DNA of 64,000 nucleotides. Origin: Mycolicibacterium chlorophenolicum. GTDB taxonomy: Bacteria > Actinomycetota > Actinomycetes > Mycobacteriales > Mycobacteriaceae. The translations under genes and the position numbers were made by a program. The notes under the pieces are model-generated. The model worked only from the letters and a program-made list of their open reading frames with translations. It had not been told where the DNA came from and did no database searches. This document shows, one piece after another, positions 35,522-44,924 of this stretch; position 1 is the stretch's first letter; the number at the start of each line of letters is the position of its first letter. The stretch is taken from the NCBI RefSeq assembly GCF_001044235.1, contig NZ_JYNL01000068.1:20477-84476 (forward strand). Reading direction: 5' to 3'.

Positions 35522-37870
35522 TCAGACCGTCGGCTTGCGCAGCTCGCGACGACTGCGCTCCCGCGCGACGAACTGCCTGCGGGCCGTCCGGTCGACGGTG
35601 TTCATGTCGGCCAGGATGCCCCGCAGTTCGCCGCGGAAGTTCCTGCGCCGGTCCTCGAGGTCCGCGGCGGGTTCGAGCAGATGCTGGTCGGCCGCGACCT
35701 GCCGCGCGGTGGTGAACAGCAGCGCCGACACCGACTCGTTGCTCTGCACCCGACCCTGCGCGACGTACTGCCTGCCCAGCCCGAGCGCCTTGGCCGTCAG
35801 ATCCTTCTCGGAGATGTCGGCCGGTGCGTCGAGAAGGGCATCCGCGACGATCTGATAGGCCTCGAAGAACGGCCGCAGCAGCGGGCCGGCGATCGTCGGG
35901 CGTTTGGCCCGCAGCAGCGCGTCGAGCCGGTCACCGCCGGCGGCGACGTCGCTCTCCCAGTCCTCGTGCCAGGACATCTCCTCGGCGACATGCGCGCGGA
36001 AGGCCGCCGAGTCGGCGAAGTAGAACTCGAACTTGAGCAGGTCGCGCAGCCGCATCACCTGGCTCCAGAACGCGTCCAGCCGATCGCTGTCCGTGCGAGC
36101 GGCATAGGCGAGGGCGAGCTCGACCAACGAGGTCTCCAGGAACGCGTCGATCAGTGAGTTCCGGTAGAAGGCCGCCTCGAGCTCGTCCTGCGGCGCGATG
36201 TACCAGACGGTCTCGCGGCCGCCGTCGACGCGGGTGACCGGGTGTCCACCCGACAGCGCGTCCAGCGCGGCGCGGACGCCGTCGGGGGTGCGTAACCGCA
36301 ACGCGCTGTTGGTCATCGGGGTCTGCTTGCGCTCGAGGTAGTCCAGCGAGTCCTGCAGGGTGTGGTGCAACTGGTCCAGTGTCAGCGCGACCCCGCGGGT
36401 GGACAGCAGCAGCGCCGAGACGAGCCCTGTCGCGTTCACCGGCGTCACCTGCACGATGCGCCACGCCACCTCGAACGCCATCTTCTGCAGCGCAAGGCGT
36501 TTGGCCGCCTCGTCGGTGGTCATCGGGCCGTGCGGCTCGCCGAGGTACTCCCGCATCGACACCGCCTGCGGGAACCGGACGTAGATCTTGCCGTAGTTGC
36601 GCTCGCCCTGGGCGCGGATGTAGTTGACCAGCCAGGACAACCCCTCCGGGGTCTTCTCGCCGCCTCGGGCGTACGAGGCGTACTCGGCGGTCTCGTGCAG
36701 CTGGTCGAAGCTGATCGACACCGGCTGCAGCAGGATGTCGTCGCTGCGGCCGTCGAGGTAGGCGTCGGCGACGTAGGCGAGCAGACCGAGCTTGGGCGGC
36801 AACATCTTTCCGGTGCGCGACCGGGTGCCCTCGATCGCCCACGACAGGTTGAACCGCTTCTCGACGATGTAGCCGACGAACTGGCGCAGCACGAACTTGT
36901 ACAACGGGTCGTCGAGCTTGCGGCGCAGGAAGATCACGCCGGAGCGCCGCATCAGCGGCCCCATGGCGCCGAACGACAGGTTGATGCCGGCGAACGTGTG
37001 CACCGGGGGTAGCCGGTTCTCCTGCATCGCGACGGGCACGATGACCCCGTCGAGGTAGGACCGGTGGGAGAACAGCAGGACGGCCGGGTGGGCTTCCAGC
37101 GCATGGCGCATCGCCTCGACCTCGGTGCGGTCGTAGTCGATGTTGGGGTCGAAGCCGCGGCTGAAGATGGCCCGGCCCAGCGACGGGATCAGGTCGACGG
37201 AGAACCGGCTCCAGCCGGTGCCGAGTTCGTCGAGCATCTCGCCGGCCTGCTCGACGGTGGCGCCGGGGATCTTCTCCAGGCCCTCCCGGAAGCGGGCCGA
37301 GGAGAGCACCTCGGGTTTGATCAGCCGCGGGGACTTGTACTCCGGACCGAGCAGCCGCAGCTCCACCCTCTCGATCGCCAGGATCGCCCGGCGTAGTACG
37401 AATCGGGCGAATTCCCTGGGGTTTTCGGCGGTGGTGTTGTCGCTCCAGTACTGCCGCAGTTCGGACACCTTGGCGGGTTCGCCGGCGACGACGCGGGCGC
37501 GCGAGGGGTCGCGTTTGAGAATGCTGTGCTGCAGGATCTTCGGCGGGCAGTACGTGTCACGCCCCGAGATGAGCGCGACCACCTTCGAGCGCGTCGGCAG
37601 TCCACCGGGCACCCAGAACACGCGCACCGGGACGACGGAGCGGTCGTCGTCGGCGTCGAGCATCTCCACCAGCTGAGCCAGCACCCCCGGCGGCGGGTCA
37701 TCGTCGGCCGGCAGTCTGAGGACCTCGATCTTGGAGTCGGGGTGTTCGTCCCGCTGCCGGTGCAGCCAGTCGCTGAGCAGCTCCTCCTCGGCCGGTGACG
37801 ACACCGAGGCGAGCACGAGGGTGTCGTCGACCGCGGTGAAGGCGGTGATGTCGTCGGCGCGGACTTTCAT
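35522..37870 (-). CDS. plsB: Glycerol-3-phosphate 1-O-acyltransferase (PlsB2)
   Basis: A 782-residue membrane-associated acyltransferase making lysophosphatidate, the first step of glycerolipid synthesis. The catalytic H-x4-D block is LLFSHRSYLDGVIVP (His near residue 268). Downstream blocks are INLSFGAMGPLMRRSGVIFLRR, the glycerol-phosphate-binding IEGTRSRTGKMLPPKLG, and ILLQPVSISFDQL. Length and blocks match bacterial PlsB and Rv2482c. The ATG overlaps the plsC stop, so it is the last gene of the WS/DGAT-plsC-plsB operon and could be coregulated with storage-lipid synthesis. Confidence 0.95.
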   Translation of the reverse strand: MKVRADDITAFTAVDDTLVLASVSSPAEEELLSDWLHRQRDEHPDSKIEVLRLPADDDPPPGVLAQLVEMLDADDDRSVVPVRVFWVPGGLPTRSKVVALISGRDTYCPPKILQHSILKRDPSRARVVAGEPAKVSELRQYWSDNTTAENPREFARFVLRRAILAIERVELRLLGPEYKSPRLIKPEVLSSARFREGLEKIPGATVEQAGEMLDELGTGWSRFSVDLIPSLGRAIFSRGFDPNIDYDRTEVEAMRHALEAHPAVLLFSHRSYLDGVIVPVAMQENRLPPVHTFAGINLSFGAMGPLMRRSGVIFLRRKLDDPLYKFVLRQFVGYIVEKRFNLSWAIEGTRSRTGKMLPPKLGLLAYVADAYLDGRSDDILLQPVSISFDQLHETAEYASYARGGEKTPEGLSWLVNYIRAQGERNYGKIYVRFPQAVSMREYLGEPHGPMTTDEAAKRLALQKMAFEVAWRIVQVTPVNATGLVSALLLSTRGVALTLDQLHHTLQDSLDYLERKQTPMTNSALRLRTPDGVRAALDALSGGHPVTRVDGGRETVWYIAPQDELEAAFYRNSLIDAFLETSLVELALAYAARTDSDRLDAFWSQVMRLRDLLKFEFYFADSAAFRAHVAEEMSWHEDWESDVAAGGDRLDALLRAKRPTIAGPLLRPFFEAYQIVADALLDAPADISEKDLTAKALGLGRQYVAQGRVQSNESVSALLFTTARQVAADQHLLEPAADLEDRRRNFRGELRGILADMNTVDRTARRQFVARERSRRELRKPTV

Positions 37871-39486
37871 GGCCGGCCCTTCGCGGGCGCCTTCTTGGCC
37901 GCGGTCGTCTTCTTGGGGGCGGCCTTCTTGGCGGCGGCTTTCTTCGCCGGTGTCTTCTTCGCGGCCTTCTTGGCCGGGGCCTTCGCCGCCTTCGTGCGCT
38001 TGTACAAGTCGGGCTCCGGCAGGGTGTCCTGCGGCCAGTCCTTGAGGGTGTCGAGGTAGAGCTGCCGCACCTCGGCGATGCGCTCGTCGAGGTTGTCGTG
38101 CGTCCAGCCGTCGACCGGAATCGGCGGGTAGACAACGACATCCACGGTCCCGGGATTGAACGTGCTGGAGTCGCGCGCGGCGATCACCTCCGCGTTGCGG
38201 ATGACGATCGGCACGATCGGGATGCCCACCGACATCGCGATCCGGAACGGGCCCTTCTTGAACTCGCCGACCTCGGTGGTGTCCAGCCGGGTGCCTTCGG
38301 GGGCGATCAGGATCGACAGGCCCTTGCGCGCCAGGTCCTCGACCTTCTTCAACCCCTCGACGGCCTTGCGCGGATCGTCACGGTCGATGAAGGCGGCGTC
38401 CATGATCTTGCCCATCGTGCCGACGATGGGGTCGTTCTCGAGTTCCTTCTTGCCGACCGAGGTGAAATTGTCACTGACGAGCCTGCCAGCGATGAGCGGG
38501 TCGGCCTGGTTGCGGTGGTTGAAGATGAACACGGCGGGGCGTTGCGCGGTCAGGTTCTCCTCGCCGAGCACGTTCAGGTTGATCCCGATGGTGTTGAGCA
38601 GGGTCCTGCCGAACACCGAGGTGAAGAAGTTCACCCCGCTGCGCCGGTTGCGCGCCAGCAGCCCCACCCCGAGCGCGCCCCACGCCACCGGCACCATCGT
38701 CGCGATCCCGGCCGCGGTGCGCAGCTGCGACACCGGGCTCGCCCCGCTGCGACTGCTGAAGCGCAGGATGGGCCAGCCGCGCTTGGCGGCGACCGCGGCC
38801 ATCTTGCCCGCGGGATTGGTCGGCCGGGGATTGCCGACGAGGTACATCAGCGCGACGTCCTCGTCGCCGTCGGCGTAGAAGTAGCTCTGCGACAGGTCGA
38901 CGCTGTTGGCGGCGGCGAACTCCTGCACCGCGCGGGCCTTGCCCGGCCCCCAGATGATGGGCCGCTCCACCTCGCCGGTGATCAGTCCGTTCTCGTCGGT
39001 CTCGAACTTGTTGCTCAGCACGTTGTCGATCCCCAAGAAGCGAGCGACGGGTTCGACCTGGACGGTCAGCGCGGAGGAACTGAGGACGACGGTGTGGCCG
39101 CGGGCCATGTGCGCGCGGACCAGTTGACGCATCTCCGGATAGATGCGACCGACGATCTTCTGCACGAACAGCCGCTCGGCGAGTTCGTCGATGTCGTCCA
39201 CCGAGTTGCCGCGCAGCATCCGGGCGCCCTTGCCGATGAGGTCCTCGAATTCCGAGCGCCCCAGCTGATGGTTGAGGCCGGCCTGCACCATGCCGATGAA
39301 CTCACCGACGGACATCTGCCGGCGCCGCAACCGGTCCTGCGTCATGACGACGCCGGTGAATCCGGCGACCAGAGTGCCGTCGAGGTCGAAGAACGCCCCG
39401 ACCTGGGGACCCTCCGGGCTGGCCTCGATCTCGGCGACCGACCCGGGGAGACGCATCTGAGGGCTGCCGGCCGTATTCGGTGTCAC
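37867..39486 (-). CDS. plsC: HAD-IB hydrolase/1-acylglycerol-3-phosphate acyltransferase fusion (PlsC)
   Basis: A 539-residue two-domain protein starting with GTG. Residues 25-260 are a HAD subfamily IB phosphatase with nucleophile motif FFDLDGTLV (Asp34, Asp36), SSSALTVQV and YADGDEDVALMYLVGNPR. Residues about 290-480 are a PlsC acyltransferase with FNHRNQADPLIAG (His324, Asp329) and IAPEGTRLD. The last 43 residues are a Lys/Ala/Pro tail of repeated PAKK/KKAA units, unusual for an enzyme of membrane lipid synthesis. It is the middle gene of an operon with overlapping ends (WS/DGAT upstream, plsB downstream), as in Rv2484c-Rv2482c. Confidence 0.93.
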   Translation of the reverse strand: MTPNTAGSPQMRLPGSVAEIEASPEGPQVGAFFDLDGTLVAGFTGVVMTQDRLRRRQMSVGEFIGMVQAGLNHQLGRSEFEDLIGKGARMLRGNSVDDIDELAERLFVQKIVGRIYPEMRQLVRAHMARGHTVVLSSSALTVQVEPVARFLGIDNVLSNKFETDENGLITGEVERPIIWGPGKARAVQEFAAANSVDLSQSYFYADGDEDVALMYLVGNPRPTNPAGKMAAVAAKRGWPILRFSSRSGASPVSQLRTAAGIATMVPVAWGALGVGLLARNRRSGVNFFTSVFGRTLLNTIGINLNVLGEENLTAQRPAVFIFNHRNQADPLIAGRLVSDNFTSVGKKELENDPIVGTMGKIMDAAFIDRDDPRKAVEGLKKVEDLARKGLSILIAPEGTRLDTTEVGEFKKGPFRIAMSVGIPIVPIVIRNAEVIAARDSSTFNPGTVDVVVYPPIPVDGWTHDNLDERIAEVRQLYLDTLKDWPQDTLPEPDLYKRTKAAKAPAKKAAKKTPAKKAAAKKAAPKKTTAAKKAPAKGRP

Positions 39487-40988
39487 TGTGCGGCACTTCC
39501 GTTCGTCGAGGTGGCAGGGGACGTCGAGGTGGTGGAGGACAGAGCGGACGACTCGTCGGTGAAGGTCGCGGGCACGGCCCGGCCGTCACCGCCCAGGGCG
39601 AGGACTTCGTCGAAACCGGCGAGCAGACACCGGGCCAGCAGCGCCGGATCGGTGATGGCCGCGCGGTCGTAGCGGGTGGTGATCGTGCAGTAGCCGGACC
39701 GCGAGATCAGCACGACCATCATCGCGACCCCGGGCAGCGGCCCGAGCCCGTACTGCCGCAACACCTTCGCTCCGGCGATGAAGGTGTCCCCCGCGTACAC
39801 GGGCACGTTGCTAGCCTGAACGTCGGAGTTCACGATGGAGCCGGCCATCGACTCCAGCACGCTGTCGGGCAGCAGGGAGACGACGGGGGCGATCGCGCCG
39901 ACCATGTCGAGCGCGCGCTCGTCGCGCTTGCGCGTCATCTGGGTCCTGATGTTGCGGATGCGCACCGCCGGGTCGCTCAGCCCGATCGGCGCGGCGAGGT
40001 TCACCCCCGCGAAGCGGTTGCCGCCCGCCGGGTCCGCCTCGGACCGCAGGTTCACCGGCACCGCCATCGGCAGCGTGTCCACCGGAACCCCCTTGGCCTG
40101 GTGGTAGCGCCGCAGCGCGCCGCACAGCCCCGCCAGGTAGGCGTCGTTGATCGAGCCACCCGCGGCTTTCGCGGCGCGGTGCAGGGCGCCGAACTCGATG
40201 TCGATGGCCTCGCTGCGGCTCGACAGGCTGCGCCGGCGCAGCAGCGGCGAGGGCGGGGCCACCGGACCGATGACGCGGGCGCCCGACATCGCGTAGTCGA
40301 TGACGCTGCCCAGCCGTGAGACCGGGTCCCGCACGACGTGCCCGACCGCCTGCGCGGCGCCGAAGAGCGCGTCGCGGACCCCGCCGGCGATGGTGCCGGG
40401 CAGCCGGTTGAACCCTTGGCGCATCAGATCATTGGGCGACAGGTCGGCCGGGATGGGCAGCGGCGCGGTGTCCTGCGGCGGCGGATCGCGTTCCAGGTCG
40501 TACAGGTTGGCGAACATCTCGACCCCGCCCACGCCGTCGGTGACGGCGTGGCTGAGATGGACCATCAACGCGGCCTGTCCGTCGTGCACCCCTTCGATCA
40601 GCGTGGCGGTCCACAGCGGGCGGGAGATGTCGAGCGGCGACTGGGCGGCCACCTCGGCCAGATCCATCACCTGGCGCAGGGTGCCCGGTTGCGGAACGCG
40701 CACGCGGCGCAGGTGGAAGTCGAGGTTGAAGTCGGGGTCGACCACCCAGCGCGGCGCGGCCGTCGGCAGCGTCGGGGTGACGACCTTCTGCCGCAGCCGC
40801 AGGACTTTGCGGGAGGCGTTCTCGAAGCGGGCGCGGAAGGTGTTCCAGTCGGGAGTCGTGTCGAGCAGTTCGACGGTGAGAATGCCGGAGCGGGTGCGCG
40901 GGTTGGCTTCGCCACGGTGCAGGATCTGATCGAGGGGACTGAGTTCCTCCGGGAGTCCGGCAGCGTCCACTTCCGGCGCATTGCTCAT
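39483..40988 (-). CDS. Wax ester synthase/diacylglycerol acyltransferase (WS/DGAT)
   Basis: A 501-residue acyltransferase transferring acyl-CoA to diacylglycerol or alcohols. The catalytic region is MVHLSHAVTDGVGGVEMF: the essential His147 and Asp151 are kept, but the first histidine of the usual HHxxxDG is Ser146. Later family blocks are PVNLRSEADPAGGNRFAGVN and VTGPVAPP-like segments. It corresponds to Rv2484c, known as a triacylglycerol synthase-like protein. ATG 40988 was chosen over a start further upstream. It is the first gene of an operon with plsC and plsB, so triacylglycerol and phospholipid synthesis are linked. Confidence 0.92.
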   Translation of the reverse strand: MSNAPEVDAAGLPEELSPLDQILHRGEANPRTRSGILTVELLDTTPDWNTFRARFENASRKVLRLRQKVVTPTLPTAAPRWVVDPDFNLDFHLRRVRVPQPGTLRQVMDLAEVAAQSPLDISRPLWTATLIEGVHDGQAALMVHLSHAVTDGVGGVEMFANLYDLERDPPPQDTAPLPIPADLSPNDLMRQGFNRLPGTIAGGVRDALFGAAQAVGHVVRDPVSRLGSVIDYAMSGARVIGPVAPPSPLLRRRSLSSRSEAIDIEFGALHRAAKAAGGSINDAYLAGLCGALRRYHQAKGVPVDTLPMAVPVNLRSEADPAGGNRFAGVNLAAPIGLSDPAVRIRNIRTQMTRKRDERALDMVGAIAPVVSLLPDSVLESMAGSIVNSDVQASNVPVYAGDTFIAGAKVLRQYGLGPLPGVAMMVVLISRSGYCTITTRYDRAAITDPALLARCLLAGFDEVLALGGDGRAVPATFTDESSALSSTTSTSPATSTNGSAAQ

Positions 40989-41063
40989 GGGCACCACGCT
41001 AGTCGGCCGCTCCGAGACGCGGAGCGGCTTTAGGGCCTGCGCGCGATACACTCGCCGGGCGTT

Positions 41064-41137
41064 GCCTCCGTAGCTCAGTCGGATAGAGCAAGAGCCTTCT
41101 AATCTCTAGGTCGCAGGTTCGATTCCTGCCGGGGGCG
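41064..41137 (+). tRNA. tRNA-Arg (anticodon TCT)
   Basis: The cloverleaf can be drawn by hand: acceptor GCCTCCG (41064-41070) pairs with CGGGGGC (41130-41136) with one T-G pair; D arm GCTC/GAGC; anticodon loop CTTCTAA with TCT; T arm GCAGG-TTCGATT-CCTGC. CCA is not encoded. One C-T mismatch closes the anticodon stem at the loop. It sits upstream of the WS/DGAT operon on the opposite strand, at the edge between the conserved core block and an accessory block. Confidence 0.95.
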
Positions 41138-41157
41138 CTTTCCTCTCACGGACACAT

Positions 41158-41214
41158 CGAGTGTGCGGAAATTGACGGCCGCACTCGCGATTCACGTCAA
41201 TATCCGCACACTCG
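41158..41214. repeat. Large near-perfect inverted repeat downstream of tRNA-Arg
   Basis: The left arm 41158-41177 and right arm 41195-41214 are 20 bases each and complementary with a single mismatch, separated by a 17-base spacer. The arms read CGAGTGTGCGGAAATTGACG and CGTCAATATCCGCACACTCG. It lies between the tRNA (+) and a convergent hydrolase gene (-), so a bidirectional terminator or an intergenic palindromic repeat element (REP/MITE-like) are both possible. Confidence 0.7.
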
Positions 41215-41229
41215 GCGCGCTCTGTCGTG

Positions 41230-43893
41230 TCAGACCGCCATGGGCAGAGGGTTCGGTCCCTGGTTGGTGCCCTGCGACGTCGTCGGCAACGACACCTCCA
41301 CGCTCTTGATGTTGACGAACCCGAACTGGGTCAGGTTCAGGAACGGGGTTGCGGTGGTGAAGATCTGCAGCTCCAGGTCGCTGGCCGGGGTCATCGTGTA
41401 GGCGATGTCCTCGAGGTCGATCTCCACCTGCTGGTCGCGCCCGTTGAGCGTGACCGGCACCGGCGAGACGATGTTGCCGACGACCAGTCCGGTGCTCTTG
41501 TCGAGGACCTGGGCGTAGATGTGCCGGCTGGTGCCCAGGCCGCTGTAGTCGATCACCACGTGCGGCGCGCCGACGACGTTCGCCTCCCCCGACGCCGGAT
41601 TGTTCAGCTTGATGGTCACGGCGTTGGTGGCCTCCGAACCGTTGCCGTACGAGTAGGGGGCCGGAGCCAGCGGCCCGGGACCCGATCCGCCGATGATCGG
41701 GATGATCGGCAGCGTCTTGCCGATGTTCCACGTCGTCGACGGCACCTTGCTGATGGCGTCGTAGAAGTCGTCGGCGGTCGGCCGCACGGTCGAGGTCCAG
41801 CGGTCGCCGTTCTGGTCGGTCCACTCGAAGGCGTTCGGATCGGCCGGGATGAGGTCCTTGACGTAGGTCTGCATCCATTTGACGGATTCGGTTAGCGTCC
41901 ACACGCTGTCGGCGGTCCCGTTGCCCTGCCCGGGCAGGCAAGTGCCGTGGCCGCCGCAGAACCAGATCAGCTTCACGTTCGGGTTGTCCGCGAGGTAGCC
42001 CAGGTTGACGATCGACTGGTGCAGCGGGAACAGCACGTCGACGGTGCCCTGGAAGATCAGGGTGGGCGCGGAGATCCCGCGTACCGTCTGGCCCGGCCCG
42101 CTGTTCTGCAGCAGCTGGATCTGGCTGGGGGTCAGAACGCCCAGTGTGGCGCCGGTCAGGATGCCGCCGTAGATCTGCGGGTTGATCCTGGCCCTCGTCT
42201 CCACCAGTCCGAGCAGCAGAATGGCCGAGTACGTGGTCCGGAACGCGTTGTGCGGGTACAGCGAGTCCGGCAGTGTGTTCCAGGACCACCCCGGGGCGAT
42301 CGCGTCCACCCGGTTGTCCCCCGCGGCGGTCACCCACTGGATGCCGCCGCCGTAGGACACGCCGACCATGCCCATGGTCGGGTCGTTCGCCTTGTCCAGT
42401 TCGACGCCGTTCTGGGTCGCCACCCAGCTGATCAGCTCCGACACGTCCTGGCCCTCGTACTGAGGGCTGTCGAGTTGCAGGACGCCGCCGGAGGCGAATT
42501 CGCCGCGCGGGTCCCACGTCACCACGTTGTAGCCGAGCGAACGGAACGATGAGACGAACGGGTCGGCGGGGTCGGTGGCGCCCGCCTGTGCCAGGCCCGG
42601 CCCATTGAAGATCGTCTCGAAGCCGGGATTGCCGTCGATGTCGGGGAAGTTCGTGTCGATCGCCGGGAAGAAGTTGGTGCTGATCTGGGTGCCGTCCCAC
42701 GAGGTGACGAACGTCGTATAGGCGACCGGGGTGTCCGTCACGCCGCGCAGGTCGTCGATGTTGACCTCGATGTTCTGCAACTCCGCGGTGCCGAGCAGAC
42801 CCGAGAGGACGTTGGCCTGCTGCAGGGCCTGAACGATCGGAGTGATGAGTGTCCCCCCGATGATCGGCAACCCGGTGATGGCGTCGGTGAACTTCGTGTT
42901 CTGCGCGACGAGCACCGAGAAGGTCTCGATTCCCGACGGGCCGTTGCTGGTGTTCTCGTCGGCGAAGGGCAGGAAGCGGAAGGCGCCGGTCGTGGCGTCG
43001 AGGGTCAGCTTGCCGCCCTTGCTCGGGCCGTCCTTCAGTGTGTAGACCGAGCCGTCCGGGGTGGTGCAGGCGGGGCCGCTGACGGTGCAGCCGACGATCA
43101 CCCCGGCGGCGACGTCGACCGAGTAGGGCGGGATCGCCAGGGTCTGCACCTGTGCCGCTTCGCGCCGCGCGCCGGCTAGTAGGACGAGGTCGGATAGCGA
43201 TCCGCCGATCGGCGCGCTGCCGTTGTTCGAGGAGTCCGGGTCCAGCACGCGGTTCAGCGCGGCCAGGAGTCCGCCCACCACCGTCGTGCGCGGCGCGGCC
43301 GGCGCGGAGACCTGGGTGTCGTCGGTGACGAGTGCCCCCGGCGGCGTCCACAGAGAGGTGACGGTCTTCGGCGCCGCCTCCGCCTCGCGGCCCGCGACCA
43401 CCCGCGGGCTCTTCAGCCAGGCCAGACCGCGGGCCCTCTCGACCGACGGCGCCGCGGCACTGGTGTCCGCAGCCTCCGTCGATGCCGACGAATCCTGTTG
43501 CGCCGGTGCGGATTCCTGCTCATCGGCGGATTCGCGATGCTTGCGGCGGTCGCTGGGCCGGGCGGCGGGCGCATCGGCTTCGGCATCGGCTTCCGAGTCG
43601 GCACGGTCGGCGGCGCGCTTCTCACGCTCCGCGGCAACCCGGTCGACGATGTTCTTGACCGTGTCGGCGAGCGACGTGCGGTCGGTGGTGCGGTGCTTAC
43701 CGAGCGGCTGCCTGTCGAGGGTCACCGTGTCGTCACGCGTCGACGAAGCCGGCGAGCCGGCGTCGACCGACGACGGAGCCGACGTGTCCGTGTCATCGGC
43801 GTAGGCCACGCCCTGGCCCGTGAGGATGGCCGTTCCGACGCCCAGGGCAATCGCCAACCCGCCGACCCGACCGACATAACTTGCAGCACTCAT
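41230..43893 (-). CDS. Secreted S15/CocE-like alpha/beta hydrolase
   Basis: An 887-residue exported protein. The start MSAASYVGRVGGLAIALGVG is a signal peptide, probably cleaved after GVAYA-D. Residues about 35-160 are a charged, low-complexity region rich in Ala, Asp, Glu, Arg. A cadherin/VCBS-like beta segment (DGSVYTLKDGPSKGGKLTLD) follows, then an alpha/beta hydrolase with nucleophile GVSYGGG (Ser513) and GTVDVLFPLHQ, and a C-terminal beta domain (HIYAQVLDKSTGLVV) as in X-prolyl dipeptidyl peptidase/CocE enzymes. The likely role is hydrolysis of an ester or peptide outside the cell membrane. It converges with the tRNA-Arg across a large inverted repeat. Confidence 0.85.
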   Translation of the reverse strand: MSAASYVGRVGGLAIALGVGTAILTGQGVAYADDTDTSAPSSVDAGSPASSTRDDTVTLDRQPLGKHRTTDRTSLADTVKNIVDRVAAEREKRAADRADSEADAEADAPAARPSDRRKHRESADEQESAPAQQDSSASTEAADTSAAAPSVERARGLAWLKSPRVVAGREAEAAPKTVTSLWTPPGALVTDDTQVSAPAAPRTTVVGGLLAALNRVLDPDSSNNGSAPIGGSLSDLVLLAGARREAAQVQTLAIPPYSVDVAAGVIVGCTVSGPACTTPDGSVYTLKDGPSKGGKLTLDATTGAFRFLPFADENTSNGPSGIETFSVLVAQNTKFTDAITGLPIIGGTLITPIVQALQQANVLSGLLGTAELQNIEVNIDDLRGVTDTPVAYTTFVTSWDGTQISTNFFPAIDTNFPDIDGNPGFETIFNGPGLAQAGATDPADPFVSSFRSLGYNVVTWDPRGEFASGGVLQLDSPQYEGQDVSELISWVATQNGVELDKANDPTMGMVGVSYGGGIQWVTAAGDNRVDAIAPGWSWNTLPDSLYPHNAFRTTYSAILLLGLVETRARINPQIYGGILTGATLGVLTPSQIQLLQNSGPGQTVRGISAPTLIFQGTVDVLFPLHQSIVNLGYLADNPNVKLIWFCGGHGTCLPGQGNGTADSVWTLTESVKWMQTYVKDLIPADPNAFEWTDQNGDRWTSTVRPTADDFYDAISKVPSTTWNIGKTLPIIPIIGGSGPGPLAPAPYSYGNGSEATNAVTIKLNNPASGEANVVGAPHVVIDYSGLGTSRHIYAQVLDKSTGLVVGNIVSPVPVTLNGRDQQVEIDLEDIAYTMTPASDLELQIFTTATPFLNLTQFGFVNIKSVEVSLPTTSQGTNQGPNPLPMAV

Positions 43894-44137
43894 GACTACG
43901 CCCTCCGTCAGCAACACTCGAAACGGGGCAGACACTACGCCGAGACCGCGATGATCAATGCCGATTCGGGCAATCGACTTATGACGGCGTCAATTGTCCG
44001 AGGCTGCCACTTGCGCCGCGCGCACACGTGCACCGCCGCAACGTCATTGGCGCCGACGGCGTCCGGACTGACGACGTGGTTACGCGGGCAGTGAACGCCC
44101 CTGTCCACGGCATCCGTTTCATGGAAGCGTCGGCCGG

Positions 44138-44872
44138 GTGGCTGTGATCAACACTTCGCTCCGGCATGACATCGACGGCACCTCTTACGACGCGGTGCTC
44201 GCGCACGACGACTCCCGCACGGCAGCGCAGACCGTGCTCGTCGTTCACGGGATGGAGGGCCGCAGCGACCTGCAACTGGAGTTCGCCGGCGCGCTGACCG
44301 AGTGGGGCTACCAGGCTGTTGCCGTCGATCTCTTCGGCGAGGAGGTGACCCGCGGCGGCATGGACGCCACCGGTGCCGAGATGGCCCGCTTTCTCGACGA
44401 CCGCACCGCGCTCGCGCAGCGACTGGCCGCCGTGTTCACCGCGGTGACCGCTGCTCCGCAGGTCGCAGGCACGCAGCTGGCGGCGATCGGGTTCTGCTTC
44501 GGCGGCCTGTGCGTGCTCGACCTGGCGCGGGCGGGCCATCCCCTGGCCGGGGTCGCGAGCTTCCACGGACTCCTGACCCCGCACCCGACGCTCGGGCAGC
44601 GCGACGTCCACGCGCGGGTGCTGGTGCTGCACGGCTGGGACGATCCGTTCGCGCCGCCGGAGGACGTCGTCGCGCTGGGCCGGGAGTTCTCCGGCCGCGG
44701 GATCGACTGGCAGCTGCACGCCTACGGCGACACCGCCCACGCGTTCATGGCGCCGTGGGCCGACGACCCGTCCCGCGGCATCCTCTACAGCGAATCTGCC
44801 TCGCGGCGGGCCTGGACCACCCTCGGCCACTTTCTGCAGGAGTGCTGGGACACCGACGCCGCAGCACACTGA
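44138..44872 (+). CDS. Dienelactone hydrolase family protein
   Basis: A 244-residue cytosolic alpha/beta hydrolase starting GTG 44138. The nucleophile is a cysteine, as in dienelactone hydrolase, in IGFCFGGLC (Cys120). The acid is in LHGWDDPFAPPED and the His in DTAHAFMAPWA. LVVHGMEGRSD is the oxyanion-hole strand. The family opens lactones in aromatic degradation or acts on related esters; no pathway partner is present here. It is followed after 64 bases by the PE-PPE-domain protein. Confidence 0.87.
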   Translation: MAVINTSLRHDIDGTSYDAVLAHDDSRTAAQTVLVVHGMEGRSDLQLEFAGALTEWGYQAVAVDLFGEEVTRGGMDATGAEMARFLDDRTALAQRLAAVFTAVTAAPQVAGTQLAAIGFCFGGLCVLDLARAGHPLAGVASFHGLLTPHPTLGQRDVHARVLVLHGWDDPFAPPEDVVALGREFSGRGIDWQLHAYGDTAHAFMAPWADDPSRGILYSESASRRAWTTLGHFLQECWDTDAAAH

Positions 44873-44924
44873 CGATGCGTTGCCACGAATGCACCCCGCC
44901 GCGCTACTCTGCTAGGGACGTGAC

